45,821 bases of DNA, from positions 1 through 45,821 of the forward strand of contig DXGR01000109.1 in assembly GCA_019113825.1 (NCBI GenBank). The letters run 5' to 3'. This document shows positions 27,213 through 35,582 of the stretch, piece by piece. The number at the start of each line of letters is the position of its first letter. Position 1 is the first letter of the stretch. The position numbers and the translations under genes are program-made. Source of the stretch: Candidatus Stackebrandtia excrementipullorum. GTDB lineage: Bacteria > Actinomycetota > Actinomycetes > Mycobacteriales > Micromonosporaceae. The notes beneath the pieces were generated by a model. It saw only the letters and a list, made by a program, of their open reading frames with translations, did no database searches and was not told the origin of the DNA.

Positions 27213-27279
27213 GGCTGGGCATGGGTGGCGTCCGGTCGGCTTGGTATACATGTGACCGGGCGGCGGACGAGGAGAGACG

Positions 27280-28269
27280 ATGCGGGTCGGGGCATTGAGA
27301 TACGGCGTGGTGGGTGCCGGTTTGATCGGGGGCTCGTTGCTGCGTCGACTGGCCGACACCGGCGTGGATCTCGTTGGTTGGGACCCCGACCCCGCAGTCG
27401 CGACACTCGCGAGGGCGCACCGGATACGGTTCGTCGACGATCTCGTCCGAGCTGTCGCCGATCGTGACGTCGTCTTTTTGGCGACCCCCCTGTCGACCCT
27501 TGAGCCGGTGTTGGACCGGATCGCCGCCCATGTGGCACCGGGAGCCCTCGTGACCGACGTCGGCTCCACCAAGAGCGGTGTCGCCGCAGCGGCGGCGTCC
27601 TCGGAACTTGCCGACAGGTTCATACCCGGCCACCCCATGGCAGGTAGCGAAAAATCGGGGTTCGCGGCCGCGGACTCCCACCTGTTTGACGGGGCGACCT
27701 GGGTGCTGTGCCCCGATCCGGCGATGCCGTTGCCGACGGTTCGTACGTTGATCACGATCATTACAACGATTTTCGATGCCCATGTCACCGTCATGAGCCC
27801 CGAACGTCACGACGAGGTCGTGGCGTTGTCGTCTCACGTGCCGCATCTGCTGGCCGGGGCCCTAGCGGGCTCGGTGGAGCGGGGGGGCTTCGAGGATGCG
27901 GTGCTCGGTTTGGCCGCCGGCAGCTTTCGCGACGGGACCCGGGTGGCGGGTACACGCCCCGACCGGACCGTCGACATGCTGATGAACAACGCCGACGCAG
28001 TGGTGCGACGGTTGGCGGAGGTGCAAAACCTTCTGAACTACCTGGCAACGGCGGTCGCCGATCGGAACCGCGACGAGCTGGTCGCCTGTTTTTCCCAGGC
28101 GCAACGCGTACGGATACGCCTGACCGATCAGGGGCGGCCCCAGGTTGTTCGCCGATTCCGTCAAGGCCACGGGGAACGGGAGTTTCTGGCCACGACGGGC
28201 GAGCAGGGTGTCGCCGTCACCGGCTGCACGGCCGACGGCGACGACACCGTCTACTCCATATCGGGGTGA
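27280..28269 (+). CDS. tyrA: Prephenate dehydrogenase (TyrA type)
   Basis: 329 residues. The N-terminal Rossmann domain has VGAGLIGGSLL. TDVGSTKSGV, HPMAGSEKSGF and a helical C-terminal dimerisation domain (SSHVPHLLAGALAG) identify the TyrA family, which converts prephenate (or arogenate) to 4-hydroxyphenylpyruvate (or tyrosine). No fused chorismate mutase is present. It could be the housekeeping tyrosine gene, or a precursor-supply gene for the adjacent NRPS; the sequence does not decide. GGAGAG precedes the ATG. Confidence 0.9.
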   Translation: MRVGALRYGVVGAGLIGGSLLRRLADTGVDLVGWDPDPAVATLARAHRIRFVDDLVRAVADRDVVFLATPLSTLEPVLDRIAAHVAPGALVTDVGSTKSGVAAAAASSELADRFIPGHPMAGSEKSGFAAADSHLFDGATWVLCPDPAMPLPTVRTLITIITTIFDAHVTVMSPERHDEVVALSSHVPHLLAGALAGSVERGGFEDAVLGLAAGSFRDGTRVAGTRPDRTVDMLMNNADAVVRRLAEVQNLLNYLATAVADRNRDELVACFSQAQRVRIRLTDQGRPQVVRRFRQGHGEREFLATTGEQGVAVTGCTADGDDTVYSISG

Positions 28270-28381
28270 ACAGCGGGTTTTCGGGGTTTCGACCACGCAC
28301 GCCCGGCATAACGGCATGATATTGACATCGGCCTAGACGCGCTGCCCTGTCGGAAGCGAACCTTCACACGGAGGGCCTGTC

Positions 28382-29134
28382 GTGCACCACGTCACTTCAA
28401 CGGACGGAACACCCATAGCCGTCGACCGCACCGGCACAGGGCCCTCGTTGATCTTCGTCGACGGTGCCCTGGCCACCCGTGAAACCGGTCGCGCGCTGGC
28501 CGACGAACTGGTGTCGGAATACACGGTGTATCGCTACGACCGGCGCGGCCGTGGCGACAGCGGCGATACGCCCCCGTACGTGGTCGACCGAGAGATCGAG
28601 GACCTTGCCGCGGTGATCAATCAGTGCGACGCCCCGGTGTTCGTCTACGGGTACGGCTCGGGCGCGGTGCTGGCTCTTCGAGCGGCCGAAGCCCGACTAC
28701 CCGTAAACCGAATGGCTTTGTTCGAGCCGCCGTTCGTGGGCTCGGACCCCGACGCGATACCTCACGTGTCGCACTATCTCGACCGTGGTGACCGATCCGG
28801 GGCCATACGTCACTTCCTCGATTCGGGGACGGTCCCATCGGACATGGTGAACGCCATCGTGACACCCGACATGGAGCACCTGGCTCACACGATCGTCTAC
28901 GACCACGTCCTCCTCCGGGACAACGACGGCCTCGTGCCGATCGATCGGCTGTCCCGCATCGATATGCCCGTCATGCTGTTGACCAGTTCCGGCAGTCACC
29001 AAGCCCTTCGGCGTGCAGCCGCCACGGCGGCAGCGACGCTTTCTCACGGCGTTCACCGAGAAATGGCGGGCAGCCGCCACGGACCGCCCGACCAAGATCT
29101 GGCCGATCTACTGCGCCAGTATTTCGTCGCGTAG
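28382..29134 (+). CDS. Alpha/beta hydrolase
   Basis: 250 residues with an alpha/beta hydrolase fold. RYDRRGRGDSGD is the strand-4 loop, VYGYGSGAVLALRAA the nucleophile elbow (Ser in GYGSG), and GSRHGPPDQ near the C-terminus supplies the His. It resembles the small hydrolases that often accompany biosynthetic genes and could release a product from the thioesterase-less synthetase, but that is inference. It begins with GTG after GGAGGG and converges with the radical SAM gene, with only three bases between them. Confidence 0.85.
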   Translation: MHHVTSTDGTPIAVDRTGTGPSLIFVDGALATRETGRALADELVSEYTVYRYDRRGRGDSGDTPPYVVDREIEDLAAVINQCDAPVFVYGYGSGAVLALRAAEARLPVNRMALFEPPFVGSDPDAIPHVSHYLDRGDRSGAIRHFLDSGTVPSDMVNAIVTPDMEHLAHTIVYDHVLLRDNDGLVPIDRLSRIDMPVMLLTSSGSHQALRRAAATAAATLSHGVHREMAGSRHGPPDQDLADLLRQYFVA

Positions 29135-29137
29135 AGC

Positions 29138-30466
29138 TCAGGCAGGCTGCGTCGTCGCGTCCGGTTCCGCCGGCAGACAGTCCATAAAAGAGCTCACCGA
29201 GAAGACGGCGTTGCCTGCGCCGGGAGGGCCGTAACCGGGCGGGCTGGTTAGACCGTTTCGGTTCATGGTCGCCTGATAGGTCTCCAAGAGGCGAATGTGG
29301 TACTCCAGGGGCGCACCCTGCGGGTTCATCTTGCCCAGCGGCGTAGTCGGCTCGGGACACCACGTGGTAAAGCGCGGAGTGATGCCGCGCGACATGAAGT
29401 ACTCCAGACCTTCGGTCGTGGAGTCGATGGCCGCGTCGACACTGGTGAACCCGTGTGGTGCCGCCATTTCGACTCCGGCGACGAAGTTCGGGATCACGTT
29501 GCGCGCTCCGAAAACCTCGGCCGATTCGAGGATGCGTTCATGCCACAGCTCCCGCCCGACGTAACGTTCCTTTCCGGGGCAGTACAACTCGAACAGTCGC
29601 TTGTCCCACACCTCGTAGTTGGGGTGATAGATGCGAATGCCGTAGTCGTAGAACCGCTGTACGTCCTCACGGGGCAGAGCCTGCGCGACGACCTTTCCGA
29701 TCCATCGCCCTGGGAACCTCTCCTCGATGGCCTTCGCGTAGCGACCGTAGAAATCAGCCTCGGCGAGTCCATCCACTTTGGAGGTGACGCTGCCGCCGGT
29801 CAGTGTGTACGCACGCGAGGCACCCGTCGTGTCGTAACGGTCGATGATCTCCATGGCCTCCAAGATCTCATCGACCGGCTTGACCCCGGTATACGGTCGG
29901 CCGGCTGCCTTGTGCTGGCGCCAGTTGTGGTTGATGTCGCAGTACTGGCACTCCTCTTTAGCACCGAAATACTGGCAGACCCGGAACACCGTCAAATAGA
30001 TCAGGTATCCCCATTGAATCGTCGGGGCCACCTCCATGACCGACTTACCACTGGCAAGTGTGTGGCGGTAGTACTCCGGCATCGGCGGAAGCCCGACGTC
30101 GGCGATCGGCCGACCGTCCAGCGTCAGCTGCAACACGCCGTCGTCATCGGCTTGCACGCGGTACGGCGAATCGGGATTGACCCGTACCGACACCACGGTT
30201 CGCCTAAGGTCATACGGCCCACCGGTCAACACGATCTCCTCGGGTGGCCTCCGCAACGCCGCCGTGCCGAGCTCGGGCAACGTCCGATGGTCAAACGAGA
30301 ATATGAAGTACGACTTCGGCTTGACCTCTCCGTCCTCGTTGTCGGTCAGCGCCGAATCGTCAAAGGCCATCCCGCCGCGAAGCAGGTCTTCCTTGATGAC
30401 GGCCTCGGGTGGAACCTGGGAGAAGCGACCCATCAGGTCTTCGATCAGTTCTGTTCGAGTCTGCAT
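29138..30466 (-). CDS. Radical SAM protein with CX8CX2C cluster motif
   Basis: 442 residues. The only plausible Fe-S motif is VFRVCQYFGAKEECQYCDINHN, with Cys164, Cys173 and Cys176, a CX8CX2C pattern instead of CX3CX2C. Downstream features fit a radical SAM barrel: YTLTGGSVTSK (GGE-like), GKVVAQALPREDVQRFYDYGI, HPNYEVWD, VIPNFVAGVEM and TTWCPEP. The N-terminal 150 residues are a strand-rich extension (YDLRRTVVSVRVNPDSPYRV). I do not recognise the exact family or substrate. ATG 30466 is chosen for its AGGAG five bases upstream; the frame is open to 30502. Its position beside the NRPS locus suggests, but does not prove, a tailoring role. Confidence 0.8.
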   Translation of the reverse strand: MQTRTELIEDLMGRFSQVPPEAVIKEDLLRGGMAFDDSALTDNEDGEVKPKSYFIFSFDHRTLPELGTAALRRPPEEIVLTGGPYDLRRTVVSVRVNPDSPYRVQADDDGVLQLTLDGRPIADVGLPPMPEYYRHTLASGKSVMEVAPTIQWGYLIYLTVFRVCQYFGAKEECQYCDINHNWRQHKAAGRPYTGVKPVDEILEAMEIIDRYDTTGASRAYTLTGGSVTSKVDGLAEADFYGRYAKAIEERFPGRWIGKVVAQALPREDVQRFYDYGIRIYHPNYEVWDKRLFELYCPGKERYVGRELWHERILESAEVFGARNVIPNFVAGVEMAAPHGFTSVDAAIDSTTEGLEYFMSRGITPRFTTWCPEPTTPLGKMNPQGAPLEYHIRLLETYQATMNRNGLTSPPGYGPPGAGNAVFSVSSFMDCLPAEPDATTQPA

Positions 30467-31158
30467 AGCGCTCCTGTCAAGCCGATAGGTCCGGCTCATC
30501 ACATCATCCCGGGCGAGTCCCCCCGGTTGGGCCGATCCTCCTCGTGTTACCGATCACGGTCGGCCGCCCCTGGGGACAAAACCACTGTAATGCTCCACGC
30601 CCGCGAACCCGAAACTCGAAAAGCGCGCAAAAGGCCGTCTTTCTCGGACTTGGTGCCCGACACGGCTTCGACAATCTCGACCGGGTCACCCCGACACATA
30701 AAGCAACCACCAAACATCACAACATAGGGTTCGCCGTGTCTCCTGCCCAGCCGTTCACACTGCCCGCCCTCCCGACCACTTCGCTGAGGCCCTCGGTCGC
30801 GGGGATTCCGTTCCTGCAACGCGATCGAAAGAGGCCCGTGCCACCGATGGTGGCCGCCATCGCGAAGGACCGTTACGTCCCCGAGAACCCGGTCCCGGTT
30901 TTCGCGTGCCGTCGGTGCAACGAACCCTCTACTCCGCACCGTCCGGATGAGGGCGCGTCCCGCACGATGCCGGAACTCGTCGAACGGCCCCGGTCGCCCA
31001 CGGTGTTGGTGTGACACGCGAGGCAACAGGATGCGCCCGCACTCTATCGGGATCGAACAAGATCTGTGATGCGGAACCGGCAATGTGGTTGCCAGCCATG
31101 CTGGTGAGGTAACCATTTCATCGTAACCACGTCCACAATCTCGCTTAGGCTTGCCACC
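30467..31158. other. Long intergenic region with doubtful small frames
   Basis: About 690 bases between divergent genes. On the minus strand a 56-codon frame at 30547-30717 begins MFGGCFMCRG and ends about 80 bases before the radical SAM start; it has no good ribosome-binding site. On the plus strand a frame at 30736-31014 is open but has no recognisable features. Neither is called as a gene. Promoters for both flanking genes should lie here. Confidence 0.45.
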
Positions 31159-32394
31159 ATGGTCAGTCGGCGAGGGCACTTTGTACTGGTACCGATCGGC
31201 GTGGTCGCCGTGGCTGCGGGCGGGCTCACCGGATGTAGCGATCAAGCCGAGGAGGCGACGTTCGTGCCATCACCCGAGCCCGCGGCGTCCATCGAACTAT
31301 CACCGCCCGAGGGGCATGACGACGCCCCGCTCAGTACCGAATTGAGCATCAAGGTGACCGACGGGGAGGTGGCGTCGGTCGAGATGCACGACGACGACGG
31401 TGACCGGTTGTCGGGTGAGCTCAGAGCCGACGCCTCGGCTTGGGTTCCCGACGAACCCCTGCAACCGGCTACGACCTACACCGCCACCGTCGAAGCCGTG
31501 GACGAGAATCGGATTTCCACCGAAGCCACGACGTCGTTCACCACGATGAAGGCGCCGGGAGAGCGGGTCACCGCGAGCCTGTGGAACAACGCCGATTACG
31601 CCTACGGCAACGCGATGCCCCTCATGATCGACTTTCCTCAAACTTTTGAAGTCGCCGAGAAACACCGCGCCGGGGTCGAGAAACGATTGTTCGTATCCAG
31701 CCAGCCGCCACAGGAAGGCGCCTGGCATTGGTTCACCGGAAACCACCTGGAGTATCGCCCACAGGAGTTTTGGGAACCGGGGACGGTTCTCACGGTGCGA
31801 GCGGCGCTCGACGGAGTACCGCTGGGCGACGGCAAGTACGGCGCGAAGGACATCCGGCGGACCATATCCATCGACCCGACCGAACGGGTCATCAAGGTCT
31901 CCAACGCGGACAAGGAAATGGTGGCCGAAAAAGACGGCGAGGTCGTGAAATCGATGCCGATCAGCCTCGGCAAGGAGAGCACGCCCTCCTACTCGGGAAC
32001 CATGACGATCATGGAGCAGACGGCACACACCGTTTTCGACACAACGGCTCAGTGCGGCGGCCGTGTGATGGGCGACGACTGCTACCGCACTCCGGTGGAC
32101 TGGGCACAGCGTCTGACCTGGAGCGGCCAGTTCATCCACTCGGCGCCCTGGTCGGTTGGCGACCAGGGGGTTCGCAACGTCTCCCACGGATGTATCAACG
32201 CCTCACCCGCGGACTCGAAGTGGGTCTTCGAGTTCGCGAGGGTCGGCGACCCGGTCCTCGTAGAAGGAACCGAATCCGAGCTTCCCTACGGCGACGGATT
32301 CACCGCTTTCGACATGAGTTGGGAAGACTTCCTGGCCGGAAGCAGCCTGCACGCCGACGACGCATCCGAGTCCGGAGCCGGCGACGGCGACTGA
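31159..32394 (+). CDS. Lipoprotein L,D-transpeptidase (YkuD domain)
   Basis: 411 residues. A lipoprotein signal peptide ends in the lipobox LTGC at about residue 28, followed by a Pro/Glu-rich spacer. Two Ig-like strand-rich domains (about 50-250) are typical of actinobacterial Ldt enzymes. The catalytic YkuD domain has IHSAPWSVGDQG and SHGCIN, with Cys345 as nucleophile and the conserved His just before it. It should make 3-3 crosslinks in peptidoglycan on the outer face of the membrane and confer resistance to classical beta-lactams on that reaction. A hairpin follows the stop. Confidence 0.93.
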   Translation: MVSRRGHFVLVPIGVVAVAAGGLTGCSDQAEEATFVPSPEPAASIELSPPEGHDDAPLSTELSIKVTDGEVASVEMHDDDGDRLSGELRADASAWVPDEPLQPATTYTATVEAVDENRISTEATTSFTTMKAPGERVTASLWNNADYAYGNAMPLMIDFPQTFEVAEKHRAGVEKRLFVSSQPPQEGAWHWFTGNHLEYRPQEFWEPGTVLTVRAALDGVPLGDGKYGAKDIRRTISIDPTERVIKVSNADKEMVAEKDGEVVKSMPISLGKESTPSYSGTMTIMEQTAHTVFDTTAQCGGRVMGDDCYRTPVDWAQRLTWSGQFIHSAPWSVGDQGVRNVSHGCINASPADSKWVFEFARVGDPVLVEGTESELPYGDGFTAFDMSWEDFLAGSSLHADDASESGAGDGD

Positions 32395-32412
32395 CGTGAC
32401 GTTGACGTTTCA

Positions 32413-32440
32413 GGCGGGACGGGCCGCGGCCCGTCCCGCC
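32413..32440 (+). terminator. Palindromic hairpin terminator after the L,D-transpeptidase gene
   Basis: A perfect 28-base palindrome (half site GGCGGGACGGGCCG) with no formal loop; in RNA it would fold with a small apical loop. It lies 18 bases after the stop and before the convergent yebC gene. Confidence 0.75.
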
Positions 32441-32518
32441 GCATCGGGTGTGGAACCGTCGACTGAGAGCACGGTCGCCGCCTGAAGGCTTATCGCAGTC
32501 GGAGGCGCCCCTCCGGGC

Positions 32519-33274
32519 TTACGCGTCCAGCTTTTCCAAGACCTCGTCGGGAACGTCACAGTTACTCCAGACGTTCTGCACATCGTCGGAGTCCTCCAGG
32601 GCATCGAGCAGGCGGAACACCTTTCGTGCTCCGTCCTCGTCGAGCGGCACCTCGACGCTGGGGATGAAACTGGCCTCCGCCGAGTCGTAGTCGTGTCCCG
32701 CGTCCTGCAAAGCGGTACGAACCGCCACCAGGTCGGTTGCCTCGCTGTGAACCTCGAAGGTTTCACCCTGGTCGTGAACCTCCTCGGCGCCTGCGTCCAG
32801 CACCGCCATCAGGACGTCGTCCTCGGCCAGTCCGTCTGTTTTGGGGACGACCACGACGCCTTTGCGGCTGAACATGTACGACACGCTGCCGGGATCGGCC
32901 AGCTGGCCACCGTTTCGGGTCAGCGCCGTTCGGACCTCGGCGGCGGCCCGGTTACGGTTGTCGGTCAGGCATTCGATCAACACGGCGACACCGCCGGGGG
33001 CATAGCCTTCGTACATGATCGTGTGGTATTCGGCGCCGCCACCCTCGGCCCCGGAGCCGCGTTTGACGGCACGGTCGATGTTGTCGTTCGGGACCGAGTT
33101 CTTCTTGGCCTTCTGGATGGCGTCATACAGGGTGGGATTCCCCTCGGGGTCGCCTCCTCCGGTACGGGCCGCAACTTCGACGTTTTTCACCAGCTTGGCG
33201 AAGAGCTTCCCACGCTTCGCGTCGATTGCAGCCTTCTTGTGCTTGGTAGTCGCCCATTTGGAGTGGCCGGCCAT
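32519..33274 (-). CDS. YebC/PmpR family protein
   Basis: 251 residues. The family start [28 protein letters not shown] and the [21 protein letters not shown] segment are diagnostic. YebC proteins are cytoplasmic; long called transcriptional regulators, some members are now linked to translation of difficult proline stretches. It lies 18 bases after pdxT on the same strand. The ruvC gene that usually follows yebC in actinomycetes is absent; a convergent transpeptidase gene is there instead. Confidence 0.95.
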   Translation of the reverse strand: MAGHSKWATTKHKKAAIDAKRGKLFAKLVKNVEVAARTGGGDPEGNPTLYDAIQKAKKNSVPNDNIDRAVKRGSGAEGGGAEYHTIMYEGYAPGGVAVLIECLTDNRNRAAAEVRTALTRNGGQLADPGSVSYMFSRKGVVVVPKTDGLAEDDVLMAVLDAGAEEVHDQGETFEVHSEATDLVAVRTALQDAGHDYDSAEASFIPSVEVPLDEDGARKVFRLLDALEDSDDVQNVWSNCDVPDEVLEKLDA

Positions 33275-33292
33275 CGATCCTCTTTCTACGCC

Positions 33293-33916
33293 TCATATAG
33301 TCGCCATGCATCCTGCTAAGGAGTCGCGCACCATTTCGACGAAGGCACGGTGTACCCGCGCGTCCCCCGTAATCTCAGGGTGAAATGCGGTCGCCATCAC
33401 GGAGCCGGCGCGCACCGCGACGATCCTACCGTCTGCTGCGCCACCGGTAACACGCCCAACCACTTCGACCTCGGGTCCCGCCCTCTCCACCCAGGGCGCA
33501 CGTATGAAAACTCCTCGAAACGGCTCGTCGCCCATGCCCTCGAGAACGACGTCATGCTCGAACGAGTCAACCTGACGACCGAACGCGTTTCGGCGGACCG
33601 TCATGTCGATCGCCGACAACAACCGCTGGTCGTCGCCTCCGTCGAGCACCTCGGCGGCCAACATGATCATGCCGGCGCACGAACCGTAGGCGGGCATACC
33701 GTCCGCCAGTCGATCGCGTAGCGGATCCATGAGCCCGAAGGACTGCAGTAGTTTGCCGATCGTCGTCGACTCACCCCCGGGTATGACGATGGCGTCGGCC
33801 CTGTCGAGTTCGGCGCGTCGACGTACCGACACCGTCGAAACCGAGAGACTTTCCAACGCGGCCAGATGGTCCGCCACGTCGCCTTGAAGTGCGAGAACAC
33901 CGATCGTCGGGGGCAC
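33293..33916 (-). CDS. pdxT: Pyridoxal 5'-phosphate synthase glutaminase subunit
   Basis: 207 residues. A class I glutaminase with [17 protein letters not shown] at the N-terminus, [11 protein letters not shown], nucleophile Cys80 in GSCAGMIML, and the His-Glu pair in TAFHPEI. It releases ammonia from glutamine and channels it to PdxS for vitamin B6 synthesis. GTG 33916 is the start, with a strong AAGGAGG upstream. The pdxS gene, usually directly upstream, is missing: the next gene upstream faces the other way. Confidence 0.95.
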   Translation of the reverse strand: MPPTIGVLALQGDVADHLAALESLSVSTVSVRRRAELDRADAIVIPGGESTTIGKLLQSFGLMDPLRDRLADGMPAYGSCAGMIMLAAEVLDGGDDQRLLSAIDMTVRRNAFGRQVDSFEHDVVLEGMGDEPFRGVFIRAPWVERAGPEVEVVGRVTGGAADGRIVAVRAGSVMATAFHPEITGDARVHRAFVEMVRDSLAGCMATI

Positions 33917-33996
33917 GTTCCTCCTTTATAGCGTCGGACATTGTGCCACCGCGCGAAATTCTGGCATCGGCACCTCCAAAAAGGCGCACTTTTCTC

Positions 33997-34014
33997 TTAC
34001 TGACTTGTCAGTAA
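33997..34014. promoter_or_regulatory. TetR operator upstream of the GH64 gene
   Basis: TTACTGACTTGTCAGTAA is an 18-bp palindrome with perfect 8-bp halves and a 2-base centre. The first six bases (TTACTG) can act as a -35 with a TATTGT -10 at 34021-34026 (18-base spacing). The same geometry is seen at the GH3 operator. Binding here would block the promoter of the glucanase gene. Confidence 0.8.
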
Positions 34015-34110
34015 GCATGTTATTGTGACTTCCGTCGCATGGCTCTTGCGCAGCACCTGCGGGCAATGCCATCGATATCTCTGCATTTTTAGATCCAATT
34101 GGAGGTCTGG

Positions 34111-35319
34111 ATGATTTCTAGACGCACGCTTCTCGCCTCCGCCTCCCTCGGAGCCGTCACCGCGCCGCTGTGGCTCCCCGGCACAGCCATCGGCCGGCGA
34201 ACGGCCGAGTCCCCCGAAACCTGCGAACTCGCGCTCGAAAACCGCGGCTCGGGGACACTCAACGCCTACGTCACGGGGCGCGAATTCGGCACCGACAAGT
34301 GGGTACTTCTGAGGGCCGACTCGAGCCTCTACCACCTCGAAGAGCCCGCCGCACCCGAGACACCCCTGCCAGTCGACTGCGCCATCCCCGTGAACGAATC
34401 GACCGTTCTCACCCTGCCGCGAATGTACGGCGCTCGGGTGTACTTCGTTCACGAGGACACTCTGGACTTCTTCGTCAATCCGGGGCCGTCTTTGGTCGAA
34501 CCGGCCTTCGCCCATCCCGAGGATCCCAATTACTCCAAGGTCTGGTCGTTCTGCGAATTCACCTTTAACGACTTCCAGCTCTTCGTCAACATCTCCTACG
34601 TCGACCTGGTAACCGCGCTGCCGATCGGGCTGACACTGGTGGGTGACGACACTCACACCGTGGCGGAGCTACCCGACGGTGCAGTCGATCGCATCGCCGA
34701 CGAGCTCGCCGCCCAGGCCGACCGCGACGGACAACCGTGGAACGACCTGGTACTCCGCGACGCGGGTGGCTCGGTACTGCGAGCCGTGTCCCCACAGTCC
34801 GTCATGGCCCCATACTTCGACCGTCCCGACGAAATGCCATTCCGCGATCACTGGAACACCTACATCGACCAGACCTGGTCGAAGTATCGCGACACGGACC
34901 TGCTCGTGGACAACCAAGGCGGGCGCGGCGTCTTCACAGGGCGCGTCGTCGACGACGTCTTGACCTTCGAAGGTGGCCATACCTTCGTCAAACCGGAGTC
35001 GCGCGACATCTTCACCTGCGATCACGGCCCGTTCACCAACAATCCCGACGATCCGGACGACAAGAAGGGCATCCTCGCCCGACTTGCGGCGGCATTCAAT
35101 CGCAGCACCATATTGGATGTCTCCGAGCAACCCAACGGAGCGACCGCCGCCGATTACTACCAGCACTCCGATACCAACCACTGGGCGCGCGCCGTCCATG
35201 AACATTCGCCGATCGGGTACGCGTTCCCCTACGACGACGTTCGCCCGGACGGACAACCCGACGAGTCGGGCGCCGCCCACGACGAGAACCCACAACGCCT
35301 GACCATTCACGCAGGCTGA
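34111..35319 (+). CDS. GH64 endo-beta-1,3-glucanase, Tat-exported
   Basis: 402 residues. The N-terminus MISRRTLLASASLGAVTAPLWLPG is a twin-arginine signal peptide. The mature part matches glycoside hydrolase family 64: GARVYFVHEDTLDFFVNPGPSLVEP, WSFCEFTFN, FVNISYVDLVTALPIGLTL, DNQGGRGVFTGRV and FTCDHGPF. The family cuts beta-1,3-glucans such as laminarin or fungal wall glucan, typically releasing laminaripentaose. ATG 34111 is preceded by GGAGG five bases away. A TetR operator lies upstream, linking it to the GH3 and transporter genes. Confidence 0.88.
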   Translation: MISRRTLLASASLGAVTAPLWLPGTAIGRRTAESPETCELALENRGSGTLNAYVTGREFGTDKWVLLRADSSLYHLEEPAAPETPLPVDCAIPVNESTVLTLPRMYGARVYFVHEDTLDFFVNPGPSLVEPAFAHPEDPNYSKVWSFCEFTFNDFQLFVNISYVDLVTALPIGLTLVGDDTHTVAELPDGAVDRIADELAAQADRDGQPWNDLVLRDAGGSVLRAVSPQSVMAPYFDRPDEMPFRDHWNTYIDQTWSKYRDTDLLVDNQGGRGVFTGRVVDDVLTFEGGHTFVKPESRDIFTCDHGPFTNNPDDPDDKKGILARLAAAFNRSTILDVSEQPNGATAADYYQHSDTNHWARAVHEHSPIGYAFPYDDVRPDGQPDESGAAHDENPQRLTIHAG

Positions 35320-35324
35320 CGCGC

Positions 35325-35353
35325 GGTGGGGGCGAGACGAGCTCGCCCCCACC
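35325..35353 (+). terminator. Hairpin terminator after the GH64 gene
   Basis: A perfect 12-bp stem (GGTGGGGGCGAG with its complement) and a 5-base loop, 5 bases after the stop. The glucanase is therefore a single-gene transcript and the GH3 operon starts anew. Confidence 0.8.
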
Positions 35354-35502
35354 ATCCCCTTCGCAACACCACGGGCTTGACACACGTATGGGGTACGTCA
35401 CAAACTGACCGAGGCGATATTTGTAAAGTTTAAATACTTAACGACTCGTCGCACCCCCAACGACAGCCCTCCCCCCCCCAAGAACAAATCGGAACTTTGG
35501 AC

Positions 35503-35520
35503 TTACTAACCCGTCAGTAA
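35503..35520. promoter_or_regulatory. TetR operator upstream of the GH3-transporter operon
   Basis: TTACTAACCCGTCAGTAA matches the GH64 operator with one change in the left half and a different 2-base centre. A -10 TAGGAT lies at 35527-35532, exactly the same distance (24 bases from operator start) as TATTGT at the GH64 promoter. The shared geometry supports co-regulation. Confidence 0.8.
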
Positions 35521-35582
35521 GTTTGCTAGGATCGGCGAAATTCTGTGACGCGCACAACTTCTTACCCCGCCCAGGAGGCCGC

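Noticed and set aside
25727-27538. 603-codon open frame antisense to the NRPS gene
   Set aside because: It is a long shadow frame caused by high G+C codon bias; its sequence is low-complexity Arg/His/Gly and it lies opposite two conserved NRPS domains and tyrA.
30544-31014. 156-codon plus-strand frame in the gap before the L,D-transpeptidase gene
   Set aside because: No ribosome-binding site, no recognisable domain, and composition like the other shadow frames.
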